DNA of 55,840 nucleotides. Source: Verrucomicrobiota bacterium. Lineage in GTDB: Bacteria > Verrucomicrobiota > Verrucomicrobiia > Chthoniobacterales > SZAS-18. Shown here one piece after another: positions 9,057 through 17,481 of this stretch (its first letter is position 1; each line of letters starts with the position of its first letter). Made by a program: the position numbers and the translations under genes. The notes below the pieces were generated by a model. The model was not told the DNA's origin. It ran no database searches and saw only the letters and a program-made list of their open reading frames with translations. The stretch is taken from positions 1 through 55,840 of the forward strand of contig JANXRG010000040.1 in NCBI GenBank assembly GCA_025353105.1, read 5' to 3'.

Positions 9057-12000
9057 TCAGGGCGTGTTGACGCGCAGGCGGAGGAAGCGCTTCGGGCCGG
9101 TGATCGGGTCCACCGGCTGCGTGTCTCTAACCTCGACGGTGAACGTCGGCGCGGCGCCGGTTTCACTCACAAAACCTGCTCCGGACGTGACCGCGCCGCC
9201 GCTGCTCGAGGCGATGTTCGTCCAGGTCTGCAAATCGGCGGAGGCCTCGACGATATACGTGAGATCGGTGGCGACGCTTGAGCGCGAAAACGTGATGTAG
9301 GCATACGGAACCCCGGCGTAGAGCTTGATCCGCGCGACGGGCAAACCCGCCGTTCCGGCCTTCGTGGGATCCAGTCCCAGCGCGTATTCCATGAGATTCG
9401 CGATGCCATCGCCATCGAAGTCGAAGTTCAGCGCGCCGTTTGCCCCGGTCAGGCCATAGCTCGCCAGGTAGTTGGTGGACAGCGTCACCGCGTTCAGACC
9501 AAAGTTCTGCGTGGCCGCGGGCGCCACGCCATTCGAGGCGTTCACCGTGATGCCCGGGAAACTGCCCGTCCCGGCGGACGTCGGGGTGCCGGCCAGCGAT
9601 CCCGAGCTCGACAGAGTCAGGCCCGGCGGGAGTGTGCCTCCGGTGACGGCGAAGGTCGGCACTGGCGAACCCGTCGCCGTGAACGTGTGCAGGTACGGCG
9701 TGCCGACCGTGACCGGCGACGGCGGCAATCCGCTAGTGAAGCTGGGCGGCGCAGAGCACGAAGCACAAACACGAATGTTCGAAATCAACTGGATGGTGTC
9801 GACCCGCCACACGGCCCCCGGAGGCGTCGTGTCACGGTCCGTGCCCAGCCGGAAGCGGAATCGAACGTTTTGCCCTGCCGCCGAAGGCGGAAGATTGACC
9901 AACGTTGACGTGTAAGCCGCATCATTGTTGCCACTCCAGGCGGAACGCCCAGCCAGCACGTTGCCAAAGCTGGCGCTAATCACCAGATTGTAGGCGCCAG
10001 AGACGAAGCTGCCGCCGGCTGTGATGATATCGCCATAGGCGCCACCGTTTACGGAAACCTCGAGGACACCGCCATCGTAGCCAACGCCCGGGGCTGATTC
10101 GAAATTCCATCGGTGCCGAAAGCTTATTTGGCCCCCGCCTGCGGGAATGGCCACCGTAGGAGTGACGAGGACGACCTCCGACGGAAAACCAATCGGAGTC
10201 GCGAAAACCGAGTTCGGCGGCGTGTCCGGGGTCGCGCCGTCTGTCGTCCAATTGGTAGCTCCGTTAAGGCCGCCGCTGACGACAGTCGACGTCCAGCCCG
10301 CAGGCAACGCCGGCGCCGTGACGCCGTCGAAATTCTCGAATGTATTGGTCACCTGCGACGGCGCTCCGAGCTGGATGACGTAGGTGATCGTCCCATAATT
10401 GGTGGCGCCGTCCTGCAACTGCAACGTCGCGGTGATCGTTCCGCCGCAAACTCCGCCGGCCGTGAACTGGAAAGATTTCGAGACGCTGCCACTGGCCGCG
10501 ATGGCCCCGTAGTTCTGGGACGGATTGCCGAGCGGCGTCACCCCGCCGGAAGATTGCAACGTCGCGACGAGATTGACCGTCGCACTGGCGCCCGTGTTCA
10601 TGATGGGAAGGCTCAGCGTGACCGTCTCGCCCGGATCCACCGCCCCGTTCGGCGGCAGGCAACTCTCCGTGCTCGGCGGCGGCGCGGCCCCAGCCGTCAG
10701 CAACGGGTTCGGCGAGATGACGTTCACATTGAAGATGCGCACAGCCGCCGCACCGCACGTGTCCAGCACGGTCACGCGGACGGGCGTGACGCCGAGCGTG
10801 CTGCCCGCGGTGGGGGTGACCGTGACCACGCCGGTGTTCGCGTTCACCGAAATTGTTCCGCCCCCAGGCAGCGTGGTCGGGAGCACGGACACCGGTGCCG
10901 CGATGAGATTGTTGTTGGCGTCCGCCGGCCCCGCAGACGGGCTGACCACCACGCTGCCGCCGGAAATCGGCACATTCACATCCGCGTACGTGCCGATCGT
11001 CGGCGCGGGGTTGGGTGTGATGGTCAGGTTCACGATGCCGGACGTCGTCGAGCCGATGGCGTCTGTAACGGTGAGGGTGATCGGGTATACGCGGCTGGCC
11101 AGCGTCGTCACGATGCTGCAATTTGCCACGACGCCGAGCGAGATGCTTCCGGCGCTGATGCTCGGCGTCACGGTCACGTCACCGGGCAGGTTCGACACCG
11201 CGACGCTCACGCCGGTCGCCGCCGTGCCAACCGTCGCGATGGTCGGCGTCGGCGTACCGCGCGCGATGGTCACGCCGCCTGGGATGGTCAGAGCCGGCGG
11301 GGTGTTGGTCGACGTGATGGTGAGATTTGCGTCGCTGATATCGAAGAAGATATTTCCCACGGCCTCAACCTTGAGGCGGCCCTGGGTGGTCGCGACGTTG
11401 GCCGCGCTTGGGATGGTGACACTCGCGGTGCCCGTATTGGGCGCGCTGGCCGCGAGCACGAACGGGAAGGTGTTACCGCCGTCAGTCGAAAGACTGATCT
11501 TCACGTTGGCGCAATTGATGCCGTTTGCCGTCGTTCCGGCCACATTCCACGTCACCGTCTGACTGGAGCCACCGGCGATCGTGCCGGCGCTGTTGAGCGT
11601 TCCGGTAATGGCAAAGGGTCCGGCGGTGGCGACGGACGATACCATCATCGAGGCATAGTTCGATCCGCCGCCGTTCAGGTGATTGTCGCGCACCGTGACG
11701 CGGAACGTCATCGTGCGCGTGGTGGTCGGCAGGAATTCACCACTGATCAAGTCCGGGGAAATCGTCGCGGGCGGAATATTCTGATTATTAAGTATGTAAG
11801 TGAGTGACGGAAACAAACGCGTGGGACTCGGCGATGGATCGTAGGACCGAAAAATTGGAGACGCGCCGTTGTCGCGCGGTGCAGCCGTCGGATCCTGCGC
11901 GGGCCCGAGATCAAATTCCTCCCAGCAATACGTCAGCGTGTCCCCGTTTACGTCACTTGCACTCGCCGTGAGCACGAACGGGGTCTGGCTTGGAATCGTG

Positions 12001-13382
12001 TAATTTGTGAGAGTCCCGATGGTCGGCGGCGTATTGCCGGTCGCGATCGTCGTCGGGCAAGCCGCGACCGCGGGTCTCGACGTGTACGCGTCGATTTCGT
12101 CGTAGCTGATCGTGTGGAAGTAATCGTCGCTGTGCGGCGCAAGGTCCTGGGGCGGGCAGATGCTCGCATAGGCCATGATTGTGGTGCCGCTACCAGGTTC
12201 GTATGCGGTCAACGGATTCCGATTTCCGCCGGCGCAGTTGCCCGACGTGCCATTGAACGGATGATTTGCGCCAAACTGATGGCCCATCTCGTGGACGACG
12301 TAATCGATATCGTAGGGATCGCCGACCGGGTTCGAGCTGCCAGTCACTCCCTGGGCCTTGATTCCGGTGACGCAGACCGCCCCCAGATCGGCGATGCCAC
12401 CGCCCCCGGTGCTGAAGACGTGGCCAATGTCGTAGTTGGCGTTTCCAATGATCGCATCAATGTTCGTCTGGTTCTGGCCCAGCATGGTCGACCCGTTGTT
12501 GTTCGTGTACGGCTGCGTCGCCGCATTCGTATAGATAAGCTTGTCGGTATTGGCCACGAGCACGAACCGAATCGCGAGGTCGCGCTCGTACACCGCGCTG
12601 CAACGATTGATCGAGGTGACCATCGCGGCCAGCGCCTGAGGGACGGTGCCGGGATTCGAGCCGGAAACCACCGCCGTATACTCGGCAGTGGCGGCCAGCG
12701 CCAGCCGATAAACGCGGAGCGAGGCGCCCGTCGGGCGCGCTGCGACCGCCGCCTGCTTCTGCACTGCGTCCGCCGTCAGGCCCTTGGTGTGCACGCCGCA
12801 CTCCCATTTCTTGTCCGGCGCGATGAAATTCCGCTTGTAGTAAGAGATGTAGGTCGTGTCGTCATCGGCCCAATACGGATCAATGAAATATTGGCCGTGG
12901 GCCGATAGCACGATGGCGTGAAAGCCCCGCGGCGTTACGTCTATGCGCATGGACGCAGTGGGGTCATCAATCCCCTGCCCCACGTAGGTCTTGATCTCCG
13001 GATATTTCTTCGCGAGTCCCGGGTCCATGACGGGCGAATCCTGGACGCGAAAACGCGCGAATTTTCCGTAAGGCAGCGGCACGTCGATCTCGAGGCTGTA
13101 CACGCTGTCCGGCACGCTGAAATCCGGCGGCGCCTGCTTGAGCAATTCCTGTAACGCCGGCCGATTCAGTTGCACCGTGCGATAGGACATCGGCACGATC
13201 TCGCGCCTCGGCGCCACGCCGCCCGCCGTCAAGGTCACCACGCCACGGGACGCCACCATCGTCCGCTCGTCGACGTCCTTCCAGACGGCGCTGCTCGTGG
13301 TCGCCGCGGGCGTTTGCGCGTAACCCGTCGTAAGGCCCGTGAAAAAGAGGATGAAAACGAGGTGGAATCGTCGGGAGGACAT
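9057..13382 (-). CDS. Very large secreted reprolysin-like zinc metalloprotease with Ig-like repeats
   Basis: The 1441-residue product starts with a signal peptide (MSSRRFHLVFILFFTGLTTG, cleavage likely after YAQ). A prodomain-like region of about 200 residues precedes an M12B/reprolysin-like catalytic domain carrying the metzincin zinc motif HEMGHQFGANH at residues 364-374 (ligands His364, His368, His374; base Glu365). A long Thr/Gly/Pro-rich tail of cadherin- and Ig-like modules follows, including a putative-Ig (He_PIG) module PVTVGTPYLHTFTATGSPVP. Near residue 1335 there is a FDFDGDGIANLMEYALG segment that usually precedes a C-terminal beta domain in surface proteins of this phylum. No classical PEP-CTERM anchor is seen. 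The substrate is unknown; extracellular protein degradation is inferred. Confidence 0.9.
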   Translation of the reverse strand: MSSRRFHLVFILFFTGLTTGYAQTPAATTSSAVWKDVDERTMVASRGVVTLTAGGVAPRREIVPMSYRTVQLNRPALQELLKQAPPDFSVPDSVYSLEIDVPLPYGKFARFRVQDSPVMDPGLAKKYPEIKTYVGQGIDDPTASMRIDVTPRGFHAIVLSAHGQYFIDPYWADDDTTYISYYKRNFIAPDKKWECGVHTKGLTADAVQKQAAVAARPTGASLRVYRLALAATAEYTAVVSGSNPGTVPQALAAMVTSINRCSAVYERDLAIRFVLVANTDKLIYTNAATQPYTNNNGSTMLGQNQTNIDAIIGNANYDIGHVFSTGGGGIADLGAVCVTGIKAQGVTGSSNPVGDPYDIDYVVHEMGHQFGANHPFNGTSGNCAGGNRNPLTAYEPGSGTTIMAYASICPPQDLAPHSDDYFHTISYDEIDAYTSRPAVAACPTTIATGNTPPTIGTLTNYTIPSQTPFVLTASASDVNGDTLTYCWEEFDLGPAQDPTAAPRDNGASPIFRSYDPSPSPTRLFPSLTYILNNQNIPPATISPDLISGEFLPTTTRTMTFRVTVRDNHLNGGGSNYASMMVSSVATAGPFAITGTLNSAGTIAGGSSQTVTWNVAGTTANGINCANVKISLSTDGGNTFPFVLAASAPNTGTASVTIPSAANVATTQGRLKVEAVGNIFFDISDANLTITSTNTPPALTIPGGVTIARGTPTPTIATVGTAATGVSVAVSNLPGDVTVTPSISAGSISLGVVANCSIVTTLASRVYPITLTVTDAIGSTTSGIVNLTITPNPAPTIGTYADVNVPISGGSVVVSPSAGPADANNNLIAAPVSVLPTTLPGGGTISVNANTGVVTVTPTAGSTLGVTPVRVTVLDTCGAAAVRIFNVNVISPNPLLTAGAAPPPSTESCLPPNGAVDPGETVTLSLPIMNTGASATVNLVATLQSSGGVTPLGNPSQNYGAIAASGSVSKSFQFTAGGVCGGTITATLQLQDGATNYGTITYVIQLGAPSQVTNTFENFDGVTAPALPAGWTSTVVSGGLNGATNWTTDGATPDTPPNSVFATPIGFPSEVVLVTPTVAIPAGGGQISFRHRWNFESAPGVGYDGGVLEVSVNGGAYGDIITAGGSFVSGAYNLVISASFGNVLAGRSAWSGNNDAAYTSTLVNLPPSAAGQNVRFRFRLGTDRDTTPPGAVWRVDTIQLISNIRVCASCSAPPSFTSGLPPSPVTVGTPYLHTFTATGSPVPTFAVTGGTLPPGLTLSSSGSLAGTPTSAGTGSFPGITVNASNGVAPAATQNFGLNAVTLSTNYLASYGLTGANGALNFDFDGDGIANLMEYALGLDPTKAGTAGLPVARIKLYAGVPYAYITFSRSSVATDLTYIVEASADLQTWTNIASSSGGAVTSGAGFVSETGAAPTFTVEVRDTQPVDPITGPKRFLRLRVNTP

Positions 13383-13417
13383 CGGGGGCGAAGGTTAATC
13401 TGCCGCAGGAATCGTGC

Positions 13418-13933
13418 TCAAGAATTCGGGATCCGCGCTGTGGGATCCGACCGAGGTGACCCGCGAACGCTGGCGGAGCCGGTCGCGCCCCCGTGGCGCC
13501 CGATCGCCTCCATGTGCGTCCGATCTTCCTCCGGCAAGGCCGCGGTCCATGACGTTTCCTCGCCGGGCTCGGGCAACACGTGGCCAAATTCCATCATCGC
13601 CCGCGACGGCAGCTCAGAGATGTAAATCCACATGGCGCCGACCGGCACGCCCGCCGCCGTGGCAACTGCGCCGGCCAGTCGAGAAATCAGCTCGTGCCGA
13701 ATCTCCGAACTTCGGCCCGCGCGAATATTGCCATCAACGAAAATCTGATCGTCCGCCAGCGGTTCCCCACCGACGAACCAATCGCCGGCCGGCACGTCGC
13801 GAAAAATGACTTCCGCAAAGAAACCGGGCGCGCCCGTCACCTCGCTGTGGACGCGCGTGATGGCCTTGGCGATCGCCGCTTTCCGCGCGGCGTCGAGAAC
13901 ATTTGCCGGGGCGGCGCAATGGTAGGTGGGCAT
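13418..13933 (-). CDS. Tautomerase superfamily protein (oxalocrotonate tautomerase-like)
   Basis: The protein begins MPTYHCAAPANVLDAARKA. Removal of Met would expose the catalytic N-terminal Pro that defines this superfamily. Its 171 residues fit the longer fused type with two beta-alpha-beta halves (cis-CaaD/Tautomerase_3 type), with the second half around IRHELISRLAGAVATAAGVP and an IYISELPSRAMMEFGHVLP segment. The last 30 or so residues are polar and low in complexity. Members isomerise or hydrate 2-oxo acids from aromatic or halogenated compounds; the substrate cannot be told. It lies 12 bases after hldA and 35 bases before the metalloprotease gene on the same strand. Confidence 0.75.
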   Translation of the reverse strand: MPTYHCAAPANVLDAARKAAIAKAITRVHSEVTGAPGFFAEVIFRDVPAGDWFVGGEPLADDQIFVDGNIRAGRSSEIRHELISRLAGAVATAAGVPVGAMWIYISELPSRAMMEFGHVLPEPGEETSWTAALPEEDRTHMEAIGRHGGATGSASVRGSPRSDPTARIPNS

Positions 13934-13945
13934 GGATGGTGGGTT

Positions 13946-14950
13946 CTAGGCGTGCGCGGCGAAGCTCGCGAGCAACTCGGCCGGGGTGACGGTGGCAGTT
14001 CCGAGCTTGCCCACCACGACGGCCGCGGCGTGATTCGCCACCTCGGCGGCTTCCTCGGGCGTGCTGTCGGCCGCGAGACAAAGCGTGAACAGTGCGATGA
14101 CGGTGTCGCCCGCGCCCGAAACATCGAACACCTCCTGCGCGCGCGTCGGCAGCGCGTACGCGTCCTGGCCGCGTTGAAACAGCATCATGCCCTGTTCGCC
14201 CAACGTCACGAGCAGCATCGGCGCACCCCATTTTTGAAGCAGCGCGGCGCCCACTTCGGCCAGCGCCGGGTCGGTATTCGCCGGTGCGATTGCTTCGGTC
14301 GGCTGGCGACCCACCGCCGCAAACGCTTCCGCGCGATTCGGCTTGATCGCGGTCGCGCCGGGCCAGCGGAGGGGATTGTGGACGTTCGGATCGACGGTCA
14401 AAATCCGATCCGCGCCGGCGGTGATGCGGCCGATTTCATCCACGAAACCCTGCGTGAGAAATCCCTTGCCGTAATCCTCGAGAATCACCGCGTCGAACTC
14501 CTGGATATGCGCGCCGAGCCAGGCGAGGGCCGACGCGTGCACGCGCTCCGGTGGCGCCGACTTCCGCTCGCGATCCACCCGCACGACGTGCTGCTGTCGC
14601 GCGATGATGCGCGTTTTCACGATCGTCTGGTAGGCCGGATCCGATTGGATGCCATCGAGCCCGATTCCCTGCGCAGCCAGCAGCGAACGCAGGCGGCCGG
14701 CGTGCTCGCATTCGCCGACCAACCCCATCAGCCCGACGCTGGCAGTGAATTCGCGAAGATTGCGCGCCACGTTCGCCGCCCCGCCGGGATAATACACCTG
14801 GCGGGTCACCTCGACCACCGGCACGGGGGCCTCGGGCGAAATCCGACTGACGCGGCCGTAAATGAACTCGTCCAGCATCAAATCCCCGACCACGAGGACA
14901 CGCTTCGTGGACAGGCGTTCAATCAGCTGGCGGGCGCGGTCGGTAATCAT
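13946..14950 (-). CDS. hldA: D-glycero-beta-D-manno-heptose-7-phosphate kinase (PfkB/ribokinase fold)
   Basis: This enzyme phosphorylates heptose 7-phosphate at C1 on the way to ADP-heptose for the lipopolysaccharide inner core. The N-terminus RVLVVGDLMLDEFIYGRVSR and the PGGAANVARNL substrate motif are those of the RfaE domain-I kinases. The anion-hole and base motif is DVSGAGDTVIALF. At 334 residues it is the kinase alone, without the C-terminal nucleotidyltransferase domain of fused HldE, so a separate HldC is expected elsewhere. ATG 14950 (MITDRARQLIERLS) is chosen over ATG 14989, which adds a low-complexity leader. The matching phosphatase gene gmhB is at 24.4 kb. Confidence 0.9.
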   Translation of the reverse strand: MITDRARQLIERLSTKRVLVVGDLMLDEFIYGRVSRISPEAPVPVVEVTRQVYYPGGAANVARNLREFTASVGLMGLVGECEHAGRLRSLLAAQGIGLDGIQSDPAYQTIVKTRIIARQQHVVRVDRERKSAPPERVHASALAWLGAHIQEFDAVILEDYGKGFLTQGFVDEIGRITAGADRILTVDPNVHNPLRWPGATAIKPNRAEAFAAVGRQPTEAIAPANTDPALAEVGAALLQKWGAPMLLVTLGEQGMMLFQRGQDAYALPTRAQEVFDVSGAGDTVIALFTLCLAADSTPEEAAEVANHAAAVVVGKLGTATVTPAELLASFAAHA

Positions 14951-15102
14951 GCAAGCCGCCATCAGGGCGGCGGCGGCGGAGCCTGTCAAGCGCGGGAAAA
15001 CGGGTTCCGGCCCCGCGGTGGGAAGCGGCCAGCCGTTGACGCGAGTGCCGGTGTATGTTTGTCTTCCCCCCGCCTAACCGGGTGATTTCGACCAGATCCT
15101 AC

Positions 15103-15915
15103 ATGAACAAGCCCTTTCTTGGCGCGATGACCGCCCTACTTGGAGTTGCGAACCTGACACCGGTCGCGACGTGCGCCGAGGCCCCGCCGGCGAAGATTTC
15201 GATCCGGGATTTCCCCGCCACCACCGTGGACAACGTGGTCGTGCCCGTGCCCAGCGAGGTCTTCAACGCCCTTGAGAAGATGGGCACCGTGGCGTGGCGC
15301 TCTGAGCTGCGCCAGAGCTTCACGAAGTTGCGCGACGGTCGGCCACAGATTGCCCTCCTGATGGGCACGGTCATCGCCGACGGCTTCCTCGCCGTGCAAG
15401 CCCAGGACGGCGAGCGCGTGAAGGAAATTGGGCGCACGGTGCTGGATCTGGCGCGCGACATTAACGTCCGCGAGGTCGTCCTTGTGCATTGCAACAGCAT
15501 CATTGAGGCGGCCGACCGCCGCGACTGGAAGATGGTGCGCAAGGAGCTCGATCGCACGCAGCAGGACGTGCGGCAGGCGATGGACCAGCTCAAGGACCAG
15601 GAACTTTCGCAGCTGGTGAGCATCGGCGGCTGGATTCGCGGCACCGAGGCGCTGACGGCGCTCGTGATGAAGGATTACACCGCGGACCGCGCGGAGCTGC
15701 TCGCGCAACCGGGCCTCGTGAATCTTTTCGACCGGCAGATCAACGGGATGTCGCCCCGGATGAAAAGCACGCCGCTGCTCGGGAAAATCCGCGCGGGCCT
15801 GACGGAAATGCGACCGTTGATCAGCATCGACACGCCCATCAGCCGGCAGTCGGTGGAGACCATTCATGGCATCACGCGCGGGCTGGTTCGCGCCATCTCG
15901 CCGGGCGACGCCTGA
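15103..15915 (+). CDS. Exported protein of unknown function, mostly helical
   Basis: No family is recognised. From ATG 15103 the product has 270 residues, with a signal peptide (MNKPFLGAMTALLGVANLTP, probable cleavage after CAEA). A helical domain follows, rich in charged residues (for example RRDWKMVRKELDRTQQDVRQ), with no metal or nucleotide motif. It resembles small periplasmic scaffold proteins in composition only. The frame is open 48 bases upstream, but starting at 15055 would bury the signal peptide. It is the first gene of a plus-strand run that leads through a second exported unknown to phoH. Confidence 0.6.
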   Translation: MNKPFLGAMTALLGVANLTPVATCAEAPPAKISIRDFPATTVDNVVVPVPSEVFNALEKMGTVAWRSELRQSFTKLRDGRPQIALLMGTVIADGFLAVQAQDGERVKEIGRTVLDLARDINVREVVLVHCNSIIEAADRRDWKMVRKELDRTQQDVRQAMDQLKDQELSQLVSIGGWIRGTEALTALVMKDYTADRAELLAQPGLVNLFDRQINGMSPRMKSTPLLGKIRAGLTEMRPLISIDTPISRQSVETIHGITRGLVRAISPGDA

Positions 15916-15948
15916 GACGCGCGCGGGCCCCTTCCCTTTCCTGACCCT

Positions 15949-16377
15949 GTGAAGCTTAGAATCTCTCTCCTTGCTGCCGGCGCATTGCTCGCCGGGTTCG
16001 CGGCCCAAGCCACGGTGGACGACGCCCTGTCGTTCGCCCTCGAAGCAATGACGCCCTACATTAAGGAGGGCTTCACCCTGCGCGAGGACACCTGGGGCGG
16101 CGACTTGCCGTCCGCGACCGCCAAGGCAATTTCGCAACAGCTCTTTAAAGGCAACGAATATTGGTTTACGATGGGATCGGACGTCAGGGGAGCGACCATT
16201 TCCGTGCACATTTACGACCGAGAGGGAAACCTCGTGGAAACCAACGCATGGCAGCGCGAGGTGTTCGCCGGCGCGTACATCAAACCGACAAAAACAGGCT
16301 CCTACTTCCTGATCGTGAAGATTGAGAAGTCCCCCCGCGAACGGACCCCGTGGGGCTTGGTTTACGCCTACCGGTGA
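15949..16377 (+). CDS. Small exported protein of unknown function, coupled to phoH
   Basis: The product has 142 residues from a GTG start at 15949. A signal peptide (MKLRISLLAAGALLAGFAAQ, cleavage after AQA) precedes a compact beta-rich domain: NEYWFTMGSDVRGATISVHI, then YDREGNLVETNAWQ, then GSYFLIVKIEKS. The pattern recalls a small beta-sandwich, but no family is recognised. Its stop codon overlaps the GTG start of phoH by four bases (16374-16377), which suggests translational coupling even though one product is exported and the other cytosolic. Confidence 0.65.
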   Translation: MKLRISLLAAGALLAGFAAQATVDDALSFALEAMTPYIKEGFTLREDTWGGDLPSATAKAISQQLFKGNEYWFTMGSDVRGATISVHIYDREGNLVETNAWQREVFAGAYIKPTKTGSYFLIVKIEKSPRERTPWGLVYAYR

Positions 16378-17453
16378 GTGCCTCCATTTCCAACGACGCG
16401 CCGACCGGCGCCGCGCTCATTGATCCGACGAGCGAGCCGGAGGTGCTGACCCTGCAGTTCGAGAACGCGCGGACCGTGCAGTCGCTCTACGCGGGCGACG
16501 CCAGCCTGCTCAAGACCCTCGAGGAAACGCTCGGAGTCCGCGTCACCACGCGCGAGGGCTGGCTGAAGATCGAGGGCGAGGCGAAGTCAGTGGCCAGCGC
16601 GGGCGAAGTCTTTGAGCAGCTCGATCGCGCCCGGCAGCAGGGCGTTCCGATCCGGCGCTTTGAATTCAATTACGCACTTCGATCGGTGGTCGAGCCCAAC
16701 GGCGACAAGCGCGGCCTCCATGCGCTCGGACAGGTGAAAATCCACACGTCGGCCCGCAAACCGCCCGTGCTGGCCAAGACGGCCAACCAGCTCGAGTACG
16801 TGCGCACCATCGAGACGAACGACGTGGTCTTTGGCCTCGGGCCGGCCGGCACCGGCAAGACGTTTCTGGCGGTCGCGATGGCCATTGCCGCCCTGCGGCG
16901 CGAACAGGTGGGCCGGATCATCCTTACGCGGCCGGCCGTCGAAGCCGGCGAGGCGCTCGGCTTCCTGCCGGGCGACCTGCAGGAAAAGATTTTTCCGTAT
17001 CTCCGCCCGCTTTATGACGCGCTTAACCGCCTTCTCGAAACGGAAGAGTTGCAACGTTACCTCGATCGCAAGATGATTGAGATCGCGCCGCTGGCGTACA
17101 TGCGCGGACGCACCCTCGACGAAGCTTTCATCATCCTCGACGAGGCTCAAAACACGACGACCGAGCAAATGTTCATGTTCCTCACGCGCCTGGGAACGGG
17201 AGCGAAGTGCGTGGTCACGGGCGACCGCACGCAGATCGATTTGCCGCCGAACCGCCGCTCGGGGCTGGTCGAGGCAATCCAGGCGCTGAAAGACGTGCCG
17301 GGAATCTCGTTCTGCCAGTTTGAAGAATGTGACGTGGTGCGGCATGAGCTCGTGCAATCGATCATCCGCGCCTACCGACTGCATCGTTACGGCGAGCCGG
17401 GGAATCCGGCAGCCTTGCCCGCGGTCCGCGAACGCGGCGCCGGCGGATTCTGA
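16374..17453 (+). CDS. phoH: PhoH family ATPase
   Basis: This 359-residue P-loop ATPase of the PhoH-like (PhoL/YbeZ) family has an N-terminal KH-like segment (about residues 15-90), Walker A GPAGTGKTF near residue 160, the RPAVEAGEALGFLPGDLQEK signature and Walker B IILDEAQNTT. It also has the arginine-rich GDRTQIDLPPNRRSGL motif. PhoH proteins are linked to RNA metabolism and ribosome maturation and are nearly always encoded with ybeY, as here. The GTG start at 16374 overlaps the preceding stop codon; an upstream ATG at 16350 would lie inside that gene. An operon with the 7TM-HD gene and ybeY is likely. Confidence 0.95.
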   Translation: MSASISNDAPTGAALIDPTSEPEVLTLQFENARTVQSLYAGDASLLKTLEETLGVRVTTREGWLKIEGEAKSVASAGEVFEQLDRARQQGVPIRRFEFNYALRSVVEPNGDKRGLHALGQVKIHTSARKPPVLAKTANQLEYVRTIETNDVVFGLGPAGTGKTFLAVAMAIAALRREQVGRIILTRPAVEAGEALGFLPGDLQEKIFPYLRPLYDALNRLLETEELQRYLDRKMIEIAPLAYMRGRTLDEAFIILDEAQNTTTEQMFMFLTRLGTGAKCVVTGDRTQIDLPPNRRSGLVEAIQALKDVPGISFCQFEECDVVRHELVQSIIRAYRLHRYGEPGNPAALPAVRERGAGGF

Positions 17454-17481
17454 TCCGCCCTCGCGGCGACCCCTTTCTGGT

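Noticed and set aside
10113-11807. Open frame of 564 residues on the plus strand
   Set aside because: It is antisense to the metalloprotease and Arg/His-rich with no family signal, a shadow produced by GC-rich codon use.
13580-15085. Open frame of 501 residues on the plus strand
   Set aside because: It is antisense to the tautomerase and hldA genes, both of which have clear family motifs.
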